A stretch of 64,000 nt of DNA from Ypsolopha sequella. Lineage: Eukaryota > Arthropoda > Insecta > Lepidoptera > Ypsolophidae. Positions within the stretch are counted from its first letter, which is position 1. Each line of letters begins with the position of its first letter. The DNA is taken from the NCBI GenBank assembly GCA_934047225.1, contig OW203984.1:2675201-2739200 (forward strand), written 5' to 3'. Position numbers and translations under genes: made by a program. Of the stretch, positions 46,086 to 57,966 are shown one piece after another. A model generated the notes under the pieces. The model worked only from the letters and a program-made list of their open reading frames with translations. It was not told the origin of the DNA and searched no databases.

Positions 46086-46745
46086 CAGGGGTCTCCAAAC
46101 TACGGCTCGCGGGCCAACACCGGCCCGCGAGCACCAACAATCCGGCCCGCGGTCGCTGGCCGGACATGCCCGGTTTCTAGCCCGCTATAGTTTATTTACA
46201 ATTCGCAAACTTATAATAATAACGTAATGTTATTTACTATTTATCAAAACTCACAACCGATACTAATAGAAAGGTCATCATACGTATTTGTCTAAAAGTA
46301 GTGTTATTATATGAATATTATTTACAAAACTATTTCAAGGTGCACAGAACACGCTTCGGCTAACTCCGTCGCAATGTTTTTAATGACACTTGCCCGAAGT
46401 ACCAACCGAAATTGCGAACGGAGCGGAGTACTGTCCTGTGCCCTGCACAAAAGATATCTCACTGACCGGCTAGTACCAATACGAATTTGTTATATATTAA
46501 TAAATATTAAATACTGACTTTTTTGTCTTTATAAATGATAAGAATAACATAAAACAACTTAAAATAAAATTTTAGTGAATGGCCCGAAATACATCTCACT
46601 AAAATTTTATTTTAAGTTGTTTTATGTTATTATTATCATTTATATATTAATAATTAATATATATATTAATTATCTACGTCTTGGGCCTTGGGTCTTAGTG
46701 GCGGAATCAGTGTAGCACTTAGGCTAAAAAGTTTGGAGACCCCTG
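46086..46745. mobile_element. hAT-like MITE, second copy with nested hairpin
   Basis: The ends CAGGGGTCTCCAAACT and AGTTTGGAGACCCCTG match 23848-24324. The octamer ACCTAGAC is duplicated exactly on both sides (46078-46085 and 46746-46753). It is about 180 bp longer than the other copy, largely because of a hairpin-bearing segment near 46500-46670. Confidence 0.9.
46533..46641. repeat. Hairpin with 46-bp arms inside the hAT-like MITE
   Basis: The arms 46533-46578 and 46596-46641 are complementary at 45 of 46 positions around a 17-base loop. The segment is absent from the sister copy at 23848-24324. Confidence 0.8.
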
Positions 46746-47170
46746 ACCTAGACTATCACTTCATTTTTGTCCTCCATTTGTTGAATTGTGTTATTCAGTC
46801 TGCCGATGCAATCACTTGATCTTATCGAAGTTAGACATTTTTCGTAACATATCGCAATAAGTCACCAACACATCTTCTCACTACCTTTCTTAAAGGTGAT
46901 TATCGTACAAAGCGCAATTACTTAACGCGTGGCCGACTGTATCTTTGACATTATATAAATCGTAAAATACGATTGTAAATAACTATTATTCTCTCCCGTT
47001 ACAATGTATAGACAGACAGACGTTCTACCTCTCACTTAGATTTACGCAACAAGTCGGTCCCCGAACCGTCGCGTCGTGGAGAACCGCGCTTCAATACATG
47101 GTGACATTTCGAATGTAAGGGTGTGGTCACACGAAGTGATACTGCTAGCACTGCTAGTATTTATTATACA

Positions 47171-47230
47171 CACATATACTCACGCCTGTCTCCCAGAGGA
47201 GTGGGCATATCTTTCGTTCTTCCACATCCA
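47171..47230 (+). repeat. Short dispersed repeat, third copy
   Basis: ATATACTCACGCCTGTCTCCC is close to the start of 13299-13395. It is internally shortened. Confidence 0.45.
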
Positions 47231-47689
47231 TCAATCTACTTTGATTTGATTTTTACGAGAAAAGCTTGATGTTTCGGTCAACTTAAGATTGACCTTCATC
47301 GGGCTCCGAAGGGGTGCCGTGGTGCGTGCGACACCCTCGCAAGAGAGTCTTATGCCATGTTTTAAATTATGGTTTTATTACTTTGTGATTTATTAACATG
47401 TTTACTTTTGTTGTTTTGCACAATCTCGGGAGTAAAATTGGCCAGAAGTAAATAAAAACAAACTATAACAAATTTTAACAAAAACATTTACACACTTTGT
47501 ACACACACACAGTGTCAGATTTTAGTCGCTATAAAAACAATAACTGGCGGTCGTACTCGTCTATACCAACAACTGAAACTAGCGACCCTGAAATCGCTTA
47601 AAAAATATACATTTATGTAAAAAGTTGTTCGTATAGGTGAGTTATTATAATCATTAGTTTTAACGCAGTACTCTTTTTGGAGATTAGCT

Positions 47690-47757
47690 CGTCTTTTGTA
47701 AGTACATGATATCTCTAAGTACAATATGTAAATATTATATTTTTGTGTACAATAAAG
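47690..47757 (+). mobile_element. LINE 3' terminus remnant
   Basis: It ends GTGTACAATAAAGAATATG, like the 3' end of the plus-strand LINE at 33.8 kb. Upstream sequence is too diverged to assign. Confidence 0.45.
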
Positions 47758-47814
47758 AATATGTATAGTTTAAACAAGCTAGTAATTTATTAATATTATA
47801 TTATACCTACTTGC

Positions 47815-48471
47815 TCAGAAAAAAATCGACACTTTAAGAACTTGTATATCTACTTCGGTAAATAATATGTTATTTTGATAAAATAGTATATTATTTTTGG
47901 AATCTTTTTCTAGGGATCTGTTAAAACATTATAAACTCGATTGGAAAAATTCGGCTCGATAGAAATATTTATTGAAATTAGGTCTTTTTCGACACCAATT
48001 CTTCTGGTTTGACAATTTAGAACGACATATAAACTGCAGTTATATTTTACTAGATGGGTTTTAACGATATCTAGGACCTGCGGGCCTATTGTGTATCTCT
48101 AGTTGCCTTCTGGACTGGGTGTCTATCATCAAAAACATAGATATACTATCGAATTCCGATGTCCTAAGGATATTTTCGCACTTGAAGTGACGACACAGAT
48201 TGTTAATACGTAGTTCAATACCCACTAAAGGCAATTTTGAAATTTCAGTTTTTAGCTATGTTTTTGATGATAGGCACCTCGTGCAGTTGGCAACTAAAGA
48301 TACAGAATAGGGGGGCAGGTTACACCAAATTTTGATAGCAACTTTAGTACATTTTATATTAATAAAAAACCGACTTTTTGCTACTTTTCCACGAATCTGT
48401 CCCTCTCGCACTGAGGTTTTTTTCGCATATGGAGTAACAGGGACGCTAAAACTTTTACATATCGCCTTAAG
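47815..48471. mobile_element. TTAA-family MITE interrupted by the 230-bp element
   Basis: The parts 47822-48081 and 48316-48471 align with the uninterrupted copy 60175-60595, which acts as a natural empty site. The right end CATATCGCCTTAA is intact and the left TTAA end has decayed. The insertion is copy 3 of the 230-bp element. Confidence 0.8.
48082..48315. mobile_element. 230-bp inverted-repeat element, copy 3 (nested)
   Basis: It lies between ATCTAGGACCTGC and CAGGTTACACC. The uninterrupted relative reads ATCTAGGACATGCTTAAAC. The flanking CCTGC and GCAGG are inverted, so the terminal repeat may extend slightly beyond GGGCC. Confidence 0.8.
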
Positions 48472-48711
48472 ATAATGCCCCCCTTTCACCATAAAAAAAG
48501 CACTGATGATTTGATGATGACAGTGTCTTTGTAGTATGATAAAATCAGTTGAATGAACAGCACTCAATATTAATTAAAGTCATCCAATAAACAAATATGC
48601 GAGATAAACACAGTAAAATAAACAAAAACCGGTGAAAAATAACAATTGTCTCGCTAAATCACAAAAAAACCACAAAACAGGGACGCTAAAACTTTTACAT
48701 ATCGCCTTAAG
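48437..48711. repeat. 205-bp insert flanked by 35-bp direct repeats
   Basis: The 35 bases at 48437-48471 (from ACAGGGACGC to GCCTTAAG) recur exactly at 48677-48711. The 205 bp between them is a shortened version of the dispersed repeat at 30222-30661 and ends in an A-rich stretch. Retroposition with a long target duplication would explain this. Confidence 0.8.
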
Positions 48712-48951
48712 TTAAAACTGCATACTGTAATATGCTTCTTAATTTGTTAAAAGTATAAAAATTAGCAGAAAGCAGCAATATCAATTGTTTAGATAAACTG
48801 TCTTCTACTGATAACTAAATCTGGCAAAGACACAAACAAGGATAATGACTTTATTAGACTTTTCAATATTTCAATAACATTATTAATCTTGATAAGCCCA
48901 TCATAATTGCCTTACATCATCATACATGTCACGTCCTCGCTATAATTGACA

Positions 48952-49963
48952 GACAGGCACCAGTACCAACAGGGTCCCTCCAGTACAGTACAGTACAGAC
49001 TAGTGGTCACGTACCGACCGTTCATTAGTAACAGACATGCACCAGTACCAACAGGGTCCCTCCAGTACAGTACAGACTAGTGGTCACGTACCGACCGTTC
49101 ATTAGTAACAGACATGCACCAGTACCAACAGGGTCCCTCCAGTACAGTACAGACTAGTGGTCACGTACCGACCGTTCATTAGTAACAGACATGCACCAGT
49201 ACCAACAGGGTCCCTCCAGTACAGTACAGACTAGTGGTCACGTACCGACCGTTCATTAGTAACAGACATGCACCAGTACCAACAGGGTCCCTCCAGTACA
49301 GTACAGACTAGTGGTCACGTACCGACCGTTCATTAGTAACAGACATGCACCAGTACCAACAGGGTCCCTCCAGTACAGTACAGACTAGTGGTCACGTACC
49401 GACCGTTCATTAGTAACAGACATGCACCAGTACCAACAGGGTCCCTCCAGTACAGTACAGACTAGTGGTCACGTACCGACCGTTCATTAGTAACAGACAT
49501 GCACCAGTACCAACAGGGTCCCTCCAGTACAGAAATCCACCAGTACCAACAGGGTCCCTCCAGTACAGTACAGACTAGTGGTCACGTACCGACCGTTCAT
49601 TAGTAACAGACATGCACCAGTACCAACAGGGTCCCTCCAGTACAGACATGCACCAGTACCAACAGGGTCCCTCCAGTACAGTACAGTACAGACTAGTGGT
49701 CACGTACCGACCGTTCATTAGTAACAGACATGCACCAGTACCAACAGGGTCCCTCCAGTACAGTACAGACTAGTGGTCACGTACCGACCGTTCATTAGTA
49801 ACAGACATGCACCAGTACCAACAGGGTCCCTCCAGTACAGTACAGACTAGTGGTCACGTACCGACCGTTCATTAGTAACAGACATGCACCAGTACCAACA
49901 GGGTCCCTCCAGTACAGTACAGTACAGACTAGTGGTCACGTACCGACCGTTCATTAGCAACGG
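48952..49963. repeat. Minisatellite with 77-bp unit, about 13 copies
   Basis: The unit contains AACAGACATGCACCAGTACC, AACAGGGTCCCTCCAGTACAG, read across each copy, and ACTAGTGGTCACGTACCGAC. Units are nearly identical, with starts at 77-bp steps (for example 49021, 49098 and 49175). Variation is mostly in the number of GTACA units after CCA. Two shortened units occur near 49530 and 49640. There is no coding frame, and high identity suggests recent expansion. Confidence 0.95.
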
Positions 49964-50550
49964 ATTAATTCAACACCTAAGTAGTGCCCGTTGTGTTAAT
50001 TAATTAGTTCAATAGCTAGGTAGTGCCCGTTGTGTTAATTAATTAGTTCAATACCTAGGTAATGCCCGTTGTGTTAATTAATTAATTCAACACCTAGGTA
50101 ATGCCCGTTGTGTTAATTAATTAATTCAACACCTAGGTAATGCCCGTTGTGTTAATTAATTAGTTCAATACCTAGGTAGTGCCCGTTGTGTCCATAAATT
50201 AGTTCAATACCTAGATAATGCCCGTTGTGTTAATTAATTAGTTCAATACCTAGGTAATGCCCGTTGTGTTAATTAATTAGTTCAATACCTAGGTAATGCC
50301 CGTTGTGTTAATTAATTAATTCAACACCTAGGTAATGCCCGTTGTGTTAATTAATTAGTTCAATACCTAGGTAGTGCCCGTTGTGTTAATTAATTAGTTC
50401 AATACCTAGGTAGTGCCCGTTGTGTTAATTAATTAGTTCAATACCTAGGTAGTGCCCGTTGTGTTAATTAATTAGTTCAATACCTAGGTAGTGCCCGTTG
50501 TGGCCATAAATTCGTTCAATACCTAGGTAGTGCCCGATGTGTCCATCAAT
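49964..50550. repeat. Minisatellite with 39-bp unit, about 15 copies
   Basis: The unit combines TTAATTAATTAGTTCAA, TACCTAGGTA and GTGCCCGTTGTG, and repeats every 39 bp. Variants alternate AGTTCAATACC with AATTCAACACC and GTAGTG with GTAATG. Three units carry a CCATAAATT or CCATCAATT replacement. It adjoins the 77-bp array with no spacer. Confidence 0.95.
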
Positions 50551-50663
50551 TCAATTTAGCCAGTAGTTGTCAGCTGCTCTATTGTCAGACCATGTAATAC
50601 GTATTGAATTATACCTAGTGATGGATCATATTGTACATGAATGTCGATTTTATTACCTAATTA

Positions 50664-50700
50664 TATTAACTAGCTTTTGGCTGTGGCTTCGCTCGAGTGG
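50664..50700 (-). other. Helitron-like 3' terminus (minus strand)
   Basis: On the minus strand GAGCGAAGCCACAGCC is followed by AAAAGCTAGT. This resembles the GCGAAGCC...CTAG end of lepidopteran Helitrons. The rest of the element is not recognised. Confidence 0.4.
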
Positions 50701-50879
50701 AAGTGATTATGGCCAGTTTTCGGTTTGTTGGTTCTTTTATGAACCCACCTTTATAGCCTATATAAGGTAAAATGAAATCAACTGCCCAAATCCATACTTG
50801 ATATATCCGGAACAATGTTTTAGGAGCCGTCAGGTGAAATTAGACAAAAGCGATATTATATTTAAATAAGTTTAAATGA

Positions 50880-51040
50880 TGCTGATTCTGAAGGCTTTAA
50901 TTTTAGTTTTGGAGCTGTGAAAACTAAATGTCCTTCATTGCAAAATAGTTCATGAATGTTAAGAACAGAAGCTAAATTACTTTGGAAAAATGTAAGCTTT
51001 GACAACACTAAAACTAAAATTAAAGCCTTCAAAATCGGCT
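50880..51040. mobile_element. 161-bp foldback MITE, copy 3
   Basis: Same length and ends as copies at 4680 and 22154, but with the loop in the opposite orientation. Confidence 0.8.
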
Positions 51041-51286
51041 TTAATACTAGCTTAAGAAAAACTGGAGGTCATTTTGACCATGTCCTCCCTCATCTTTATG
51101 TTCTGTATCCTTGAAAGCATTTAAGTACGACTAGGCATCTCGAGCAGTTGTCCTCCATTGTCTTCCGGCTATTCTAATTTATGTCGTCTTCGCGGTGACA
51201 TTTTTGTTAGCCGATTTTTCGTTTGTGAATTTGAGGTTTCCAATTTAATTTTAAAATAATAACCTTGTACAATCATTCTCGCCACA

Positions 51287-51400
51287 TCATCCATCATCCA
51301 TCAGCCTAGTTCGTCCATTGCTGGACATAAGCCTTTCCTTTGCCACTCCCGGCGGTCATTCTGGAAGAATTGCCCATACTCACACACGCTGGGCAGGCGG
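51287..51400 (-). mobile_element. RTE-type LINE or SINE 3' end
   Basis: On the minus strand ATGTCCAGCAATGGACGAAC, then TAGGCTGATGGATGATGG. The QQW-type codons followed by TGATG repeats are a common RTE-derived 3' end in insects, and the start resembles the fragment at 1832-1984. Confidence 0.5.
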
Positions 51401-51766
51401 GTTGGTGAGCGCGGGGCCGGAATCCTCGCACCAGTGACATCGCTGCCCGTCACTAGCCTGTTCCATAAAAGGCCCAGATATTAGGGATGGATATACCACC
51501 ATCCATCGGTCCCAGGCATGGTGGGCCTCCTGGTTTTTTGCCTGTGAGCTGTCCTCTTACTCTCCCCCGAATTACTTCGAGGGGGTCTCCAAGTAAGATG
51601 GTGGTACCTCCACAGTCGAACCCGGCATCAGCTCTACCACCTCGCCAGATATCCAATATTAATAGAAGAAAGTTATATAAAAATTAATAAGAAGACAGTA
51701 AAATTACATTTACTTGCACAGGGTAAAGATTATATTCTTAATAAAATTTGTTGAGTATATATGTAC

Positions 51767-51955
51767 TGTAACATATAGCTAGGCAATATGTTAGGTTTAG
51801 GTGAGGCTAGGTTTTATAGGTAGGTTAAAGGACTATTTGTTCGTGTTTAGTTGGCAATCGATAACCTTTATGGATCGACATACGTCGCATTGACTGAATT
51901 ATTTCGTGTTTTCCAAAAATACTAGATCCCGAGTAGACTTAATGTGCATACTACA
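51767..51955. mobile_element. Solo-LTR-like copy, internally deleted
   Basis: It starts TGTAACATATAGCTAGG and ends ATACTACA. It lacks about 310 bp found in 22840-23341, between CCAAAAATA and AGATCCCGAG. GTAC precedes it and GTAT follows. Confidence 0.7.
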
Positions 51956-51959
51956 GTAT

Positions 51960-52835
51960 ATTTAGTTAAATTATGTAGTTCCATTATATCTTGGCAAGTA
52001 TTTCGAAGCCAAAAAAGTTGTTGCAGTGTGAAGTGTGAACCTTTTCAACAAACTGAAATATATATTCAGTAGACAAGTACCTACCAGTACTTAGATATTG
52101 CGTGAGGAGCAAACAATGACTGAGAACAACTGGTGATTATACAAAATGCGACGCAAAAAATATAATTGATGACAATTACGAGCAGCCATTGAGAGTTTTA
52201 AAAACGCAAACCGAGCGGAGCCTAAAGTGATTGACATTAATGAGTTACTATTATTGTTGATAAATATAACGATTTAATTGAATCATGATGTTAATTCTAC
52301 TTCTTGGAAATTAATACTCTGGGGCCTTGGACACCAGCGATAAGAGCACAGCTCTTAAGTTAAATTTATTTGAACCATGAAACCAAGGTTCTAAAATGCA
52401 CGGCAGCTGTTGCAAGAATTGGGGGGAAATTCCAGGAAAAGTCATTTTCCAATCATGACCTAAAAGTTCTTGTGATTTGACAGATAAAATGAATCATTTG
52501 GACCACCTTGGAATAAGGGTACTAAGGTAATCTAGTACCGATGTCTCTGGACATCCAAGGGCTGAAAGTTACCTCGTTCGGAAGATTAGTTTGATGATCC
52601 AGATCCAGCGAGGTAACGCTGCCAACCTCTTAGGCATTCTCCTCAATCAATGGCGACAATTATTAACATTTTAATTATAATAATATTAAAATACGTGGAT
52701 ATAGGTATGTATATCGCAATTTTTTAATAATATTATTTTATTGAATTATAAAATAAAAAAATAAGATATGTAACTATACTATCTAATGTTGATGGTCCTG
52801 ATTATCGGCACTTGCTGGAACTTATGAAACATCTT
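51960..52835. other. Unannotated stretch
   Basis: No gene or repeat matched elsewhere in the window. Confidence 0.4.
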
Positions 52836-52838
52836 TGT

Positions 52839-53086
52839 TGAAAATTAAACTCTTCTACTTGTCCACAGATATTCACTTTATTTAACTAAACCCAACCGGT
52901 TTCGCTTATAAGCATTCTCAATGTTTGACATATCAAACAGTAGATTTCGGTAAAACATATAAACAATCCTTAATTTTTAATATTTTGTAATAGCTCAAAA
53001 CTTTTGAGAATGCTTATAAGCGAAACCGGTTGGGTTTAGTTTAATTAAGTGAATATCTTTGGACAAGTAGAAGAGTTTAATTTTCA
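52839..53086. mobile_element. Foldback element with 83-bp arms
   Basis: The arms 52839-52921 and 53004-53086 are complementary at about 80 of 83 positions. They contain CCCAACCGGTTTCGCTTATA and TCTTCTACTTGTCCA. The loop is 82 bases. The sequence left of the arm (ATTATCGGCACTTGC) is also present upstream of the half copy at 41326-41460, so the full element may be larger. Confidence 0.8.
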
Positions 53087-53089
53087 AAA

Positions 53090-54040
53090 AAGAATAATCT
53101 ATCTAAATAAAGGCAAGGGTAAAGTGTTAATAATAATAACTCTAACAGGAAAATGTCTAAAGAAGAATAGTGTCCGGTGTTCGTGCCCAAAAAACACGGG
53201 AAGCCCTTGGTTGGCTTGTTTGGACAATTAGGTCTTGTCCCTTCAACTATGTACAGAGCAATGTTTAAAATTTCCAAAAGGACTTACAACTTAAACTGGT
53301 TTATAACGTAGTTATTTAGCTTACATTCGCATATAAATTGCGAGGGCGACTTACCTGTTACTCAAAGAGAATTTAGCATTTATATCATTAAACTTGTAGC
53401 AAAGTTTAAACAAGCTGGAATGTGTTAGTCCTGCATCTTCTCTTCATGAATAAAATAAATAAAAAGTTGATTTTTGTCTTTTATTACCTGTATAAGTTAA
53501 ACATGCAAGACGCCTCCACATCATAGATATACTAGTCCTATTTACAGTTCATAATCAAATGCGTCCATAACTGAAATAAATTGTAAGGTATTACAATACC
53601 AAGCTATATACGTGAATATTTTAATAAAAACAAGAATATTTCCCCGTGTAACGGCGCTCAGGACAGCCAAAGTCGAGAATGTAATGTACTTTATTAGGAA
53701 ACTCGTTATTATTTTTTTACTTGCACAATTTGCTCGATGTGTCAGATATAATGCAATCAATATTCATTTTTGTGATAACAAGAAAATATGTTTATTTTTG
53801 GAACGCCTTTTGTACCTAAAATCTAAATTAATAAAGTAAGGAAAATACGTTATCGGTAGACGTCGGTGGATTTTTATCGGGTTAAATTATTTCTATAGAA
53901 GATTTTACTACTGCAAAAGAAAAGTTCAATATTTCAAATTTTAATGTATTTTCATTATCCTCGTTAACTCACTCATACATGACCTCGAGCTCCGTTCTTC
54001 GAGTTTTTTTATTAAATGAATCACTCCAGCCCTCTCCTTG
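53090..54040. other. Unannotated stretch downstream of the LINE
   Basis: AT-rich with small open frames of 60-75 codons on both strands that overlap each other. I see no evidence for a gene. Confidence 0.4.
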
Positions 54041-54071
54041 GTTAAAGCGCTATGATACAATAATAGTAGTT

Positions 54072-54072
<1 letters not shown>

Positions 54073-54106
<34 letters not shown>

Positions 54107-54422
54107 TTTATTGCACAAAATAAATATACAATGCACAAAGGCGAACTTAATGCTAATTAGCATTCTCTGCCAGTTAACCTTTGGTGATGTGGAAAGTTTT
54201 GAGGGTAGTGCCAGATAAGTTAATTACTATAATCAATTCAACCAAGAAATCATATTTTCAAAGATACTATAATATATTAAATGTAATTAGAATTAAATAA
54301 ATATTGTATATACATATATAATCTAATCATAAATACAATAATATACATATATTATACATAACAATACATAGGTAATTACGAGAAGGACAATGACTCAGGG
54401 GGATATGTAAAAATTACAAGTT
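54073..54422 (-). mobile_element. LINE 3' UTR and microsatellite tail
   Basis: On the minus strand the UTR ends GTGCAATAAAGTATTTACATA and runs into CATA repeats. GCTAATTAGCATTAAGTTCGCC inside it is shared in degenerate form with the 3' ends at 15.9 and 45.4 kb, showing related LINE families. Confidence 0.8.
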
Positions 54423-57368
54423 TTATGAGTGATTCTGTAGCTGTAGATAGTGTTGATAGACTCTGGTTTTGAAGGTAGAGATAGAGGGAGACTGACGGAT
54501 ATTAAGAGGAAGACTATTCCACAGCCGGATTGCTGATACCGTGAAAGAATTTGAATACATATTGGTGCTGTGTTCGGGAAATCGGAGGAGCATAGCTCTG
54601 CTTGGTCGCTGAAGCCGGCCAAGGGATTCAATAGGGGCAAACCGGTCTCGAAGATAGGGAGGAGAAAATGGGCTATTGAGAGCATTATAGAGAAGTGAGA
54701 CGATGTGTGAGTTCCTTCGGTAGCGGATATTGAGTCAGTTTAGCTGGAGACGAAATTGAGAGACATGATCGTATTTGCGCAATCCGAAGATGTATCTGAT
54801 ACAGAGATTTAGGAGACGATCTAACTTGTTTAAAAGTTCTTCTGTAAGATTAGGATAACTCACATCAGCGTAATCTATAATAGGAAGCAAAAGAGAATTG
54901 ACTAATGTAACCTTGGCAGAGTATGGAAGAAATTTTTGCATGCGTTTTAGTGAGTGCATTGAGGCAAATATCTTCTTGCTTATTTGTGCAACCTGCAAGT
55001 CCCAGGACATATTATTAGAAATGTGAAGCCCCAAATTTTTAACAGATTTGCAGTATGTAAGTGGGGTGCCACTGAAGCAGACTGGAGGTAGAATGGAGAT
55101 ATCAGTTCTGTCAATCAGAGCTCTACTACCAACAATCATCACCTGCGTCTTAGATGGGTTTACAAGTAGGCCGAATTCCTTCGTCCACTCACTGATCCGA
55201 TCAAGATCGGAAGTGAGCTTGTGTATGGAATCCGGTAAGCCATCTTGCTTACAGGACAAGTATAACTGAAGGTCATCGGCATACATATGATATGAACAGA
55301 AAAAGACCACGGAAACAAGAGTATTGATAAATACAGAAAATAGTAATGGAGAAAGTACACCTCCCTGTGGGACCCCAGCGGTAATGTTACACCACTCGGA
55401 GTAAGTGTCATCAATACGTATACGCTGTTTACGCCCACAGAGGTATGATTGAAACCACTCAGCAGCTGCATCCGATAAGTTGAGAGAACGGAGGATAGCG
55501 ATAAGGATATCATGGTCTACGCAATTAAACGCGCTACTAAAATCAAGGAGGGTTAGGATAGTTAGCCGCCTATCGTCCATGGCTTCACGAATGTCATCAG
55601 TGATTTTAATGAGTGCAGTACTTGTACTGTGGGATGGACGAAATCCCGACTGAAGAGGATTTAGTAGTTTGTGACAGTGGAGGTAATACGAGAATTGACG
55701 ATGAGCAACGCGTTCAAGCACTTTGGAAAGAAATGGAAGTATAGAAATTGGTCGATAGTGCTTGAACTCTGTTGGATCAGATGTTTTGGGGACTGGGACC
55801 ATGTAAGCAAGTTTCCATAGGGCAGGAAAAGTATTGGATGACAGGGAAAAATTGATGATATGGGTAATAGCAGGAAGAATATTGTTAAGGATAGGGAGGA
55901 GTAGGTCACGGCCAATACTATCAGGTCCAACAGCATTGCTTGGAATGGAGAGAATGATTTTCTCAATATCGGAAACAGAAACTGGTGAAAAGGAAAACAT
56001 AGAATCAGGAGAAGGGGGGACAGATAAGATTTTTCGGATGGTGGCTTCCTTAAGTGCGGCATTAATAGTGTGGGGAGGGGTTGAAAAGTGTCGATTTAGA
56101 CCATCCTTATCCAAAGACGGGTTAAGGTTTTGTCGACACTTACCAAAGCCCAAGGAACGTAGAAAGTGCCAAATATTGTTGGGATTACATTGTTCGATAG
56201 AGGAATGAATATGATTTCGTTTGGAATTCCTAACCATCTGGTTGCACCGATTTCGGGCAGTCTTAAACCTTTCCCAGTTGCATTCCGTGGGGTTCTTTTT
56301 ATGCTTTCGCCTGAGACTGTCTCGCCTAGCCATAAGTTTACGAACTTCATCCGTAAGCCACGGCGTGGGAGCACGTTTCAACCGAACCATGTGGACTGGA
56401 GCGTGGACATCGTAAAGTTCAGTGATGGTTTTATTAAAGGCCACAAGCTTGTCATTTATATTGTCAAGATTTTCGAAAAATGACCAATCAATAGCTTTTG
56501 TATCAGCTAACAATTTATCTCTGTCCATACTTGCAAAGTTACGTCTAAAAGAAATTTTGGGCTTGGATTTTGGGATTTTTAGCCTATAAGAGGCATAAAT
56601 GAGATCATGATGAGAGAAGCCAGACGCTGTGAACTGGCCATGGCATAAGATCCGGTCGGGGTTAGGGGTAAGAATGAGATCAAGAAGGGTATGGGAATCA
56701 CCCACATGATGCGTTGCAGCAAGATCCATTATAGTGACATTGACAGAAGTTGTCAAGGTCTGAAGCTTGCGCGAACGAGCATCATCGACAAGAAGGTTAG
56801 TATTAAAATCGCCCATGAATAAGGAATGTTCATATAGAGGTATATAAGTAGAAAGCAAGTTCTCTAACGTATCGAAATAGTCAATTGTGGGGGGTGGGTA
56901 TGCAACACCAAGTAAAAATTTTGTTGTAATAAAATCAAGCTCGATGAAAATATATTCCATCGTTGGCTTAGACCGGTTATATTCAGGGGAAGAGCGAGAC
57001 AAGATATTATACTTAATATCTGAACGTAGATAGATTGCAACTCCACCCGCACCTGCACCAGTTCGATCATTCCTAATCAACACATATCCAGGAATAGCTA
57101 CAGAAGTAGAGGGAATTGTCGGTTTCAAATGTGACTCCGATACCAGGCAAGCGTGGATATTATTGCTGGTAAAGGTTGCAAGACATTCAGCATAGTGACC
57201 ACAAATACTTTGAGCATTTATATGGCAAATGTTGAGATTTTTATTTTGTGATGAGAAAGTATTGTGGAGCAAATCGCCGAGATGAATAGGAACACCATCA
57301 AGGGCATCAGAAAACGAGTCATTGGAATCCAAAGAATGAAATAGTTCGGAATTATATGATAAATCCAT
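54423..57368 (-). pseudogene. LINE ORF2: endonuclease and reverse transcriptase with one nonsense codon
   Basis: The open part is 877 residues (57368-54735). An AP-like endonuclease occupies about residues 45-265: HINAQS (49-54), SESH (77-80), MGDFN (185-189) and a terminal SHHD (252-255), where many relatives read SDH or SxHD. The reverse transcriptase follows at about 500-790, with YRPISILP (538-545), QSGFRPSHST, LLDFSSAFNCVDHD (Asp609), AGVPQGGVLSP and MYADDLQLY (Asp698, Asp699). A TGA at 54735-54737 ends the frame where the sibling LINE has tryptophan. The same frame then stays open for 103 codons, with RLWNSLPLNIR, to a TAA at 54423-54425. I chose the ATG at 57368 because it is the first in frame and precedes the endonuclease. 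As it stands the protein lacks its C-terminal domain. Confidence 0.9.
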
Positions 57369-57966
57369 GAAATATAAATATATAAAATAAAGTTTAAAAA
57401 ATAATAATAAAATAAACGTATGATATTACTTAGATACAATTTGCAAGATAAACTATAGTGAGTAAAATCAAAATGGCAAACCAAAACTAATGAGACCGCC
57501 ACAGCACTGCCAGTTCACTACAGATACAGCTATTTTAAGTAATAATTAAACCTACTATAAGTCAAATAAAACAAAACAAGGCCCAAGAATTATAAAAACA
57601 AAAGTAAAACGTGGTGTTACAATCCTATGTACCTACAACAAAATCTCAGTACAATTGATGGAGTAAGATACAAATTATTGTCTAATGTTGGACAGTTTGA
57701 TTTTAAGCAGAACATGTACAGAGAAGAAAATAAATAATTAAATGGAACGCAGGCAAGCTTAAAAAAAAAACTATTTCTATATGAATGAGAACCTCTGACA
57801 AAATGTCAAAACAAAAGTGGGTGATTTGGAAACAAATAGTAAAATTTTATCATTCACAACATAAATGCACAAATTAAGCTGCCTGTGGAGTACTAACTAG
57901 TTAGTATTCGCAACTAGTGTCAAATTAATGCGGGCCTTGGAAACAACATTCGAGCAAATAATTTAA

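Noticed and set aside
48952..50550. CRISPR-like array
   Set aside because: Repeats are contiguous tandem units without unique spacers, in eukaryotic-type DNA.
51453..51687. Overlapping Pro/Gly-rich frames on both strands
   Set aside because: They mirror each other over a GC-richer patch and show no domain, so coding potential is not supported.
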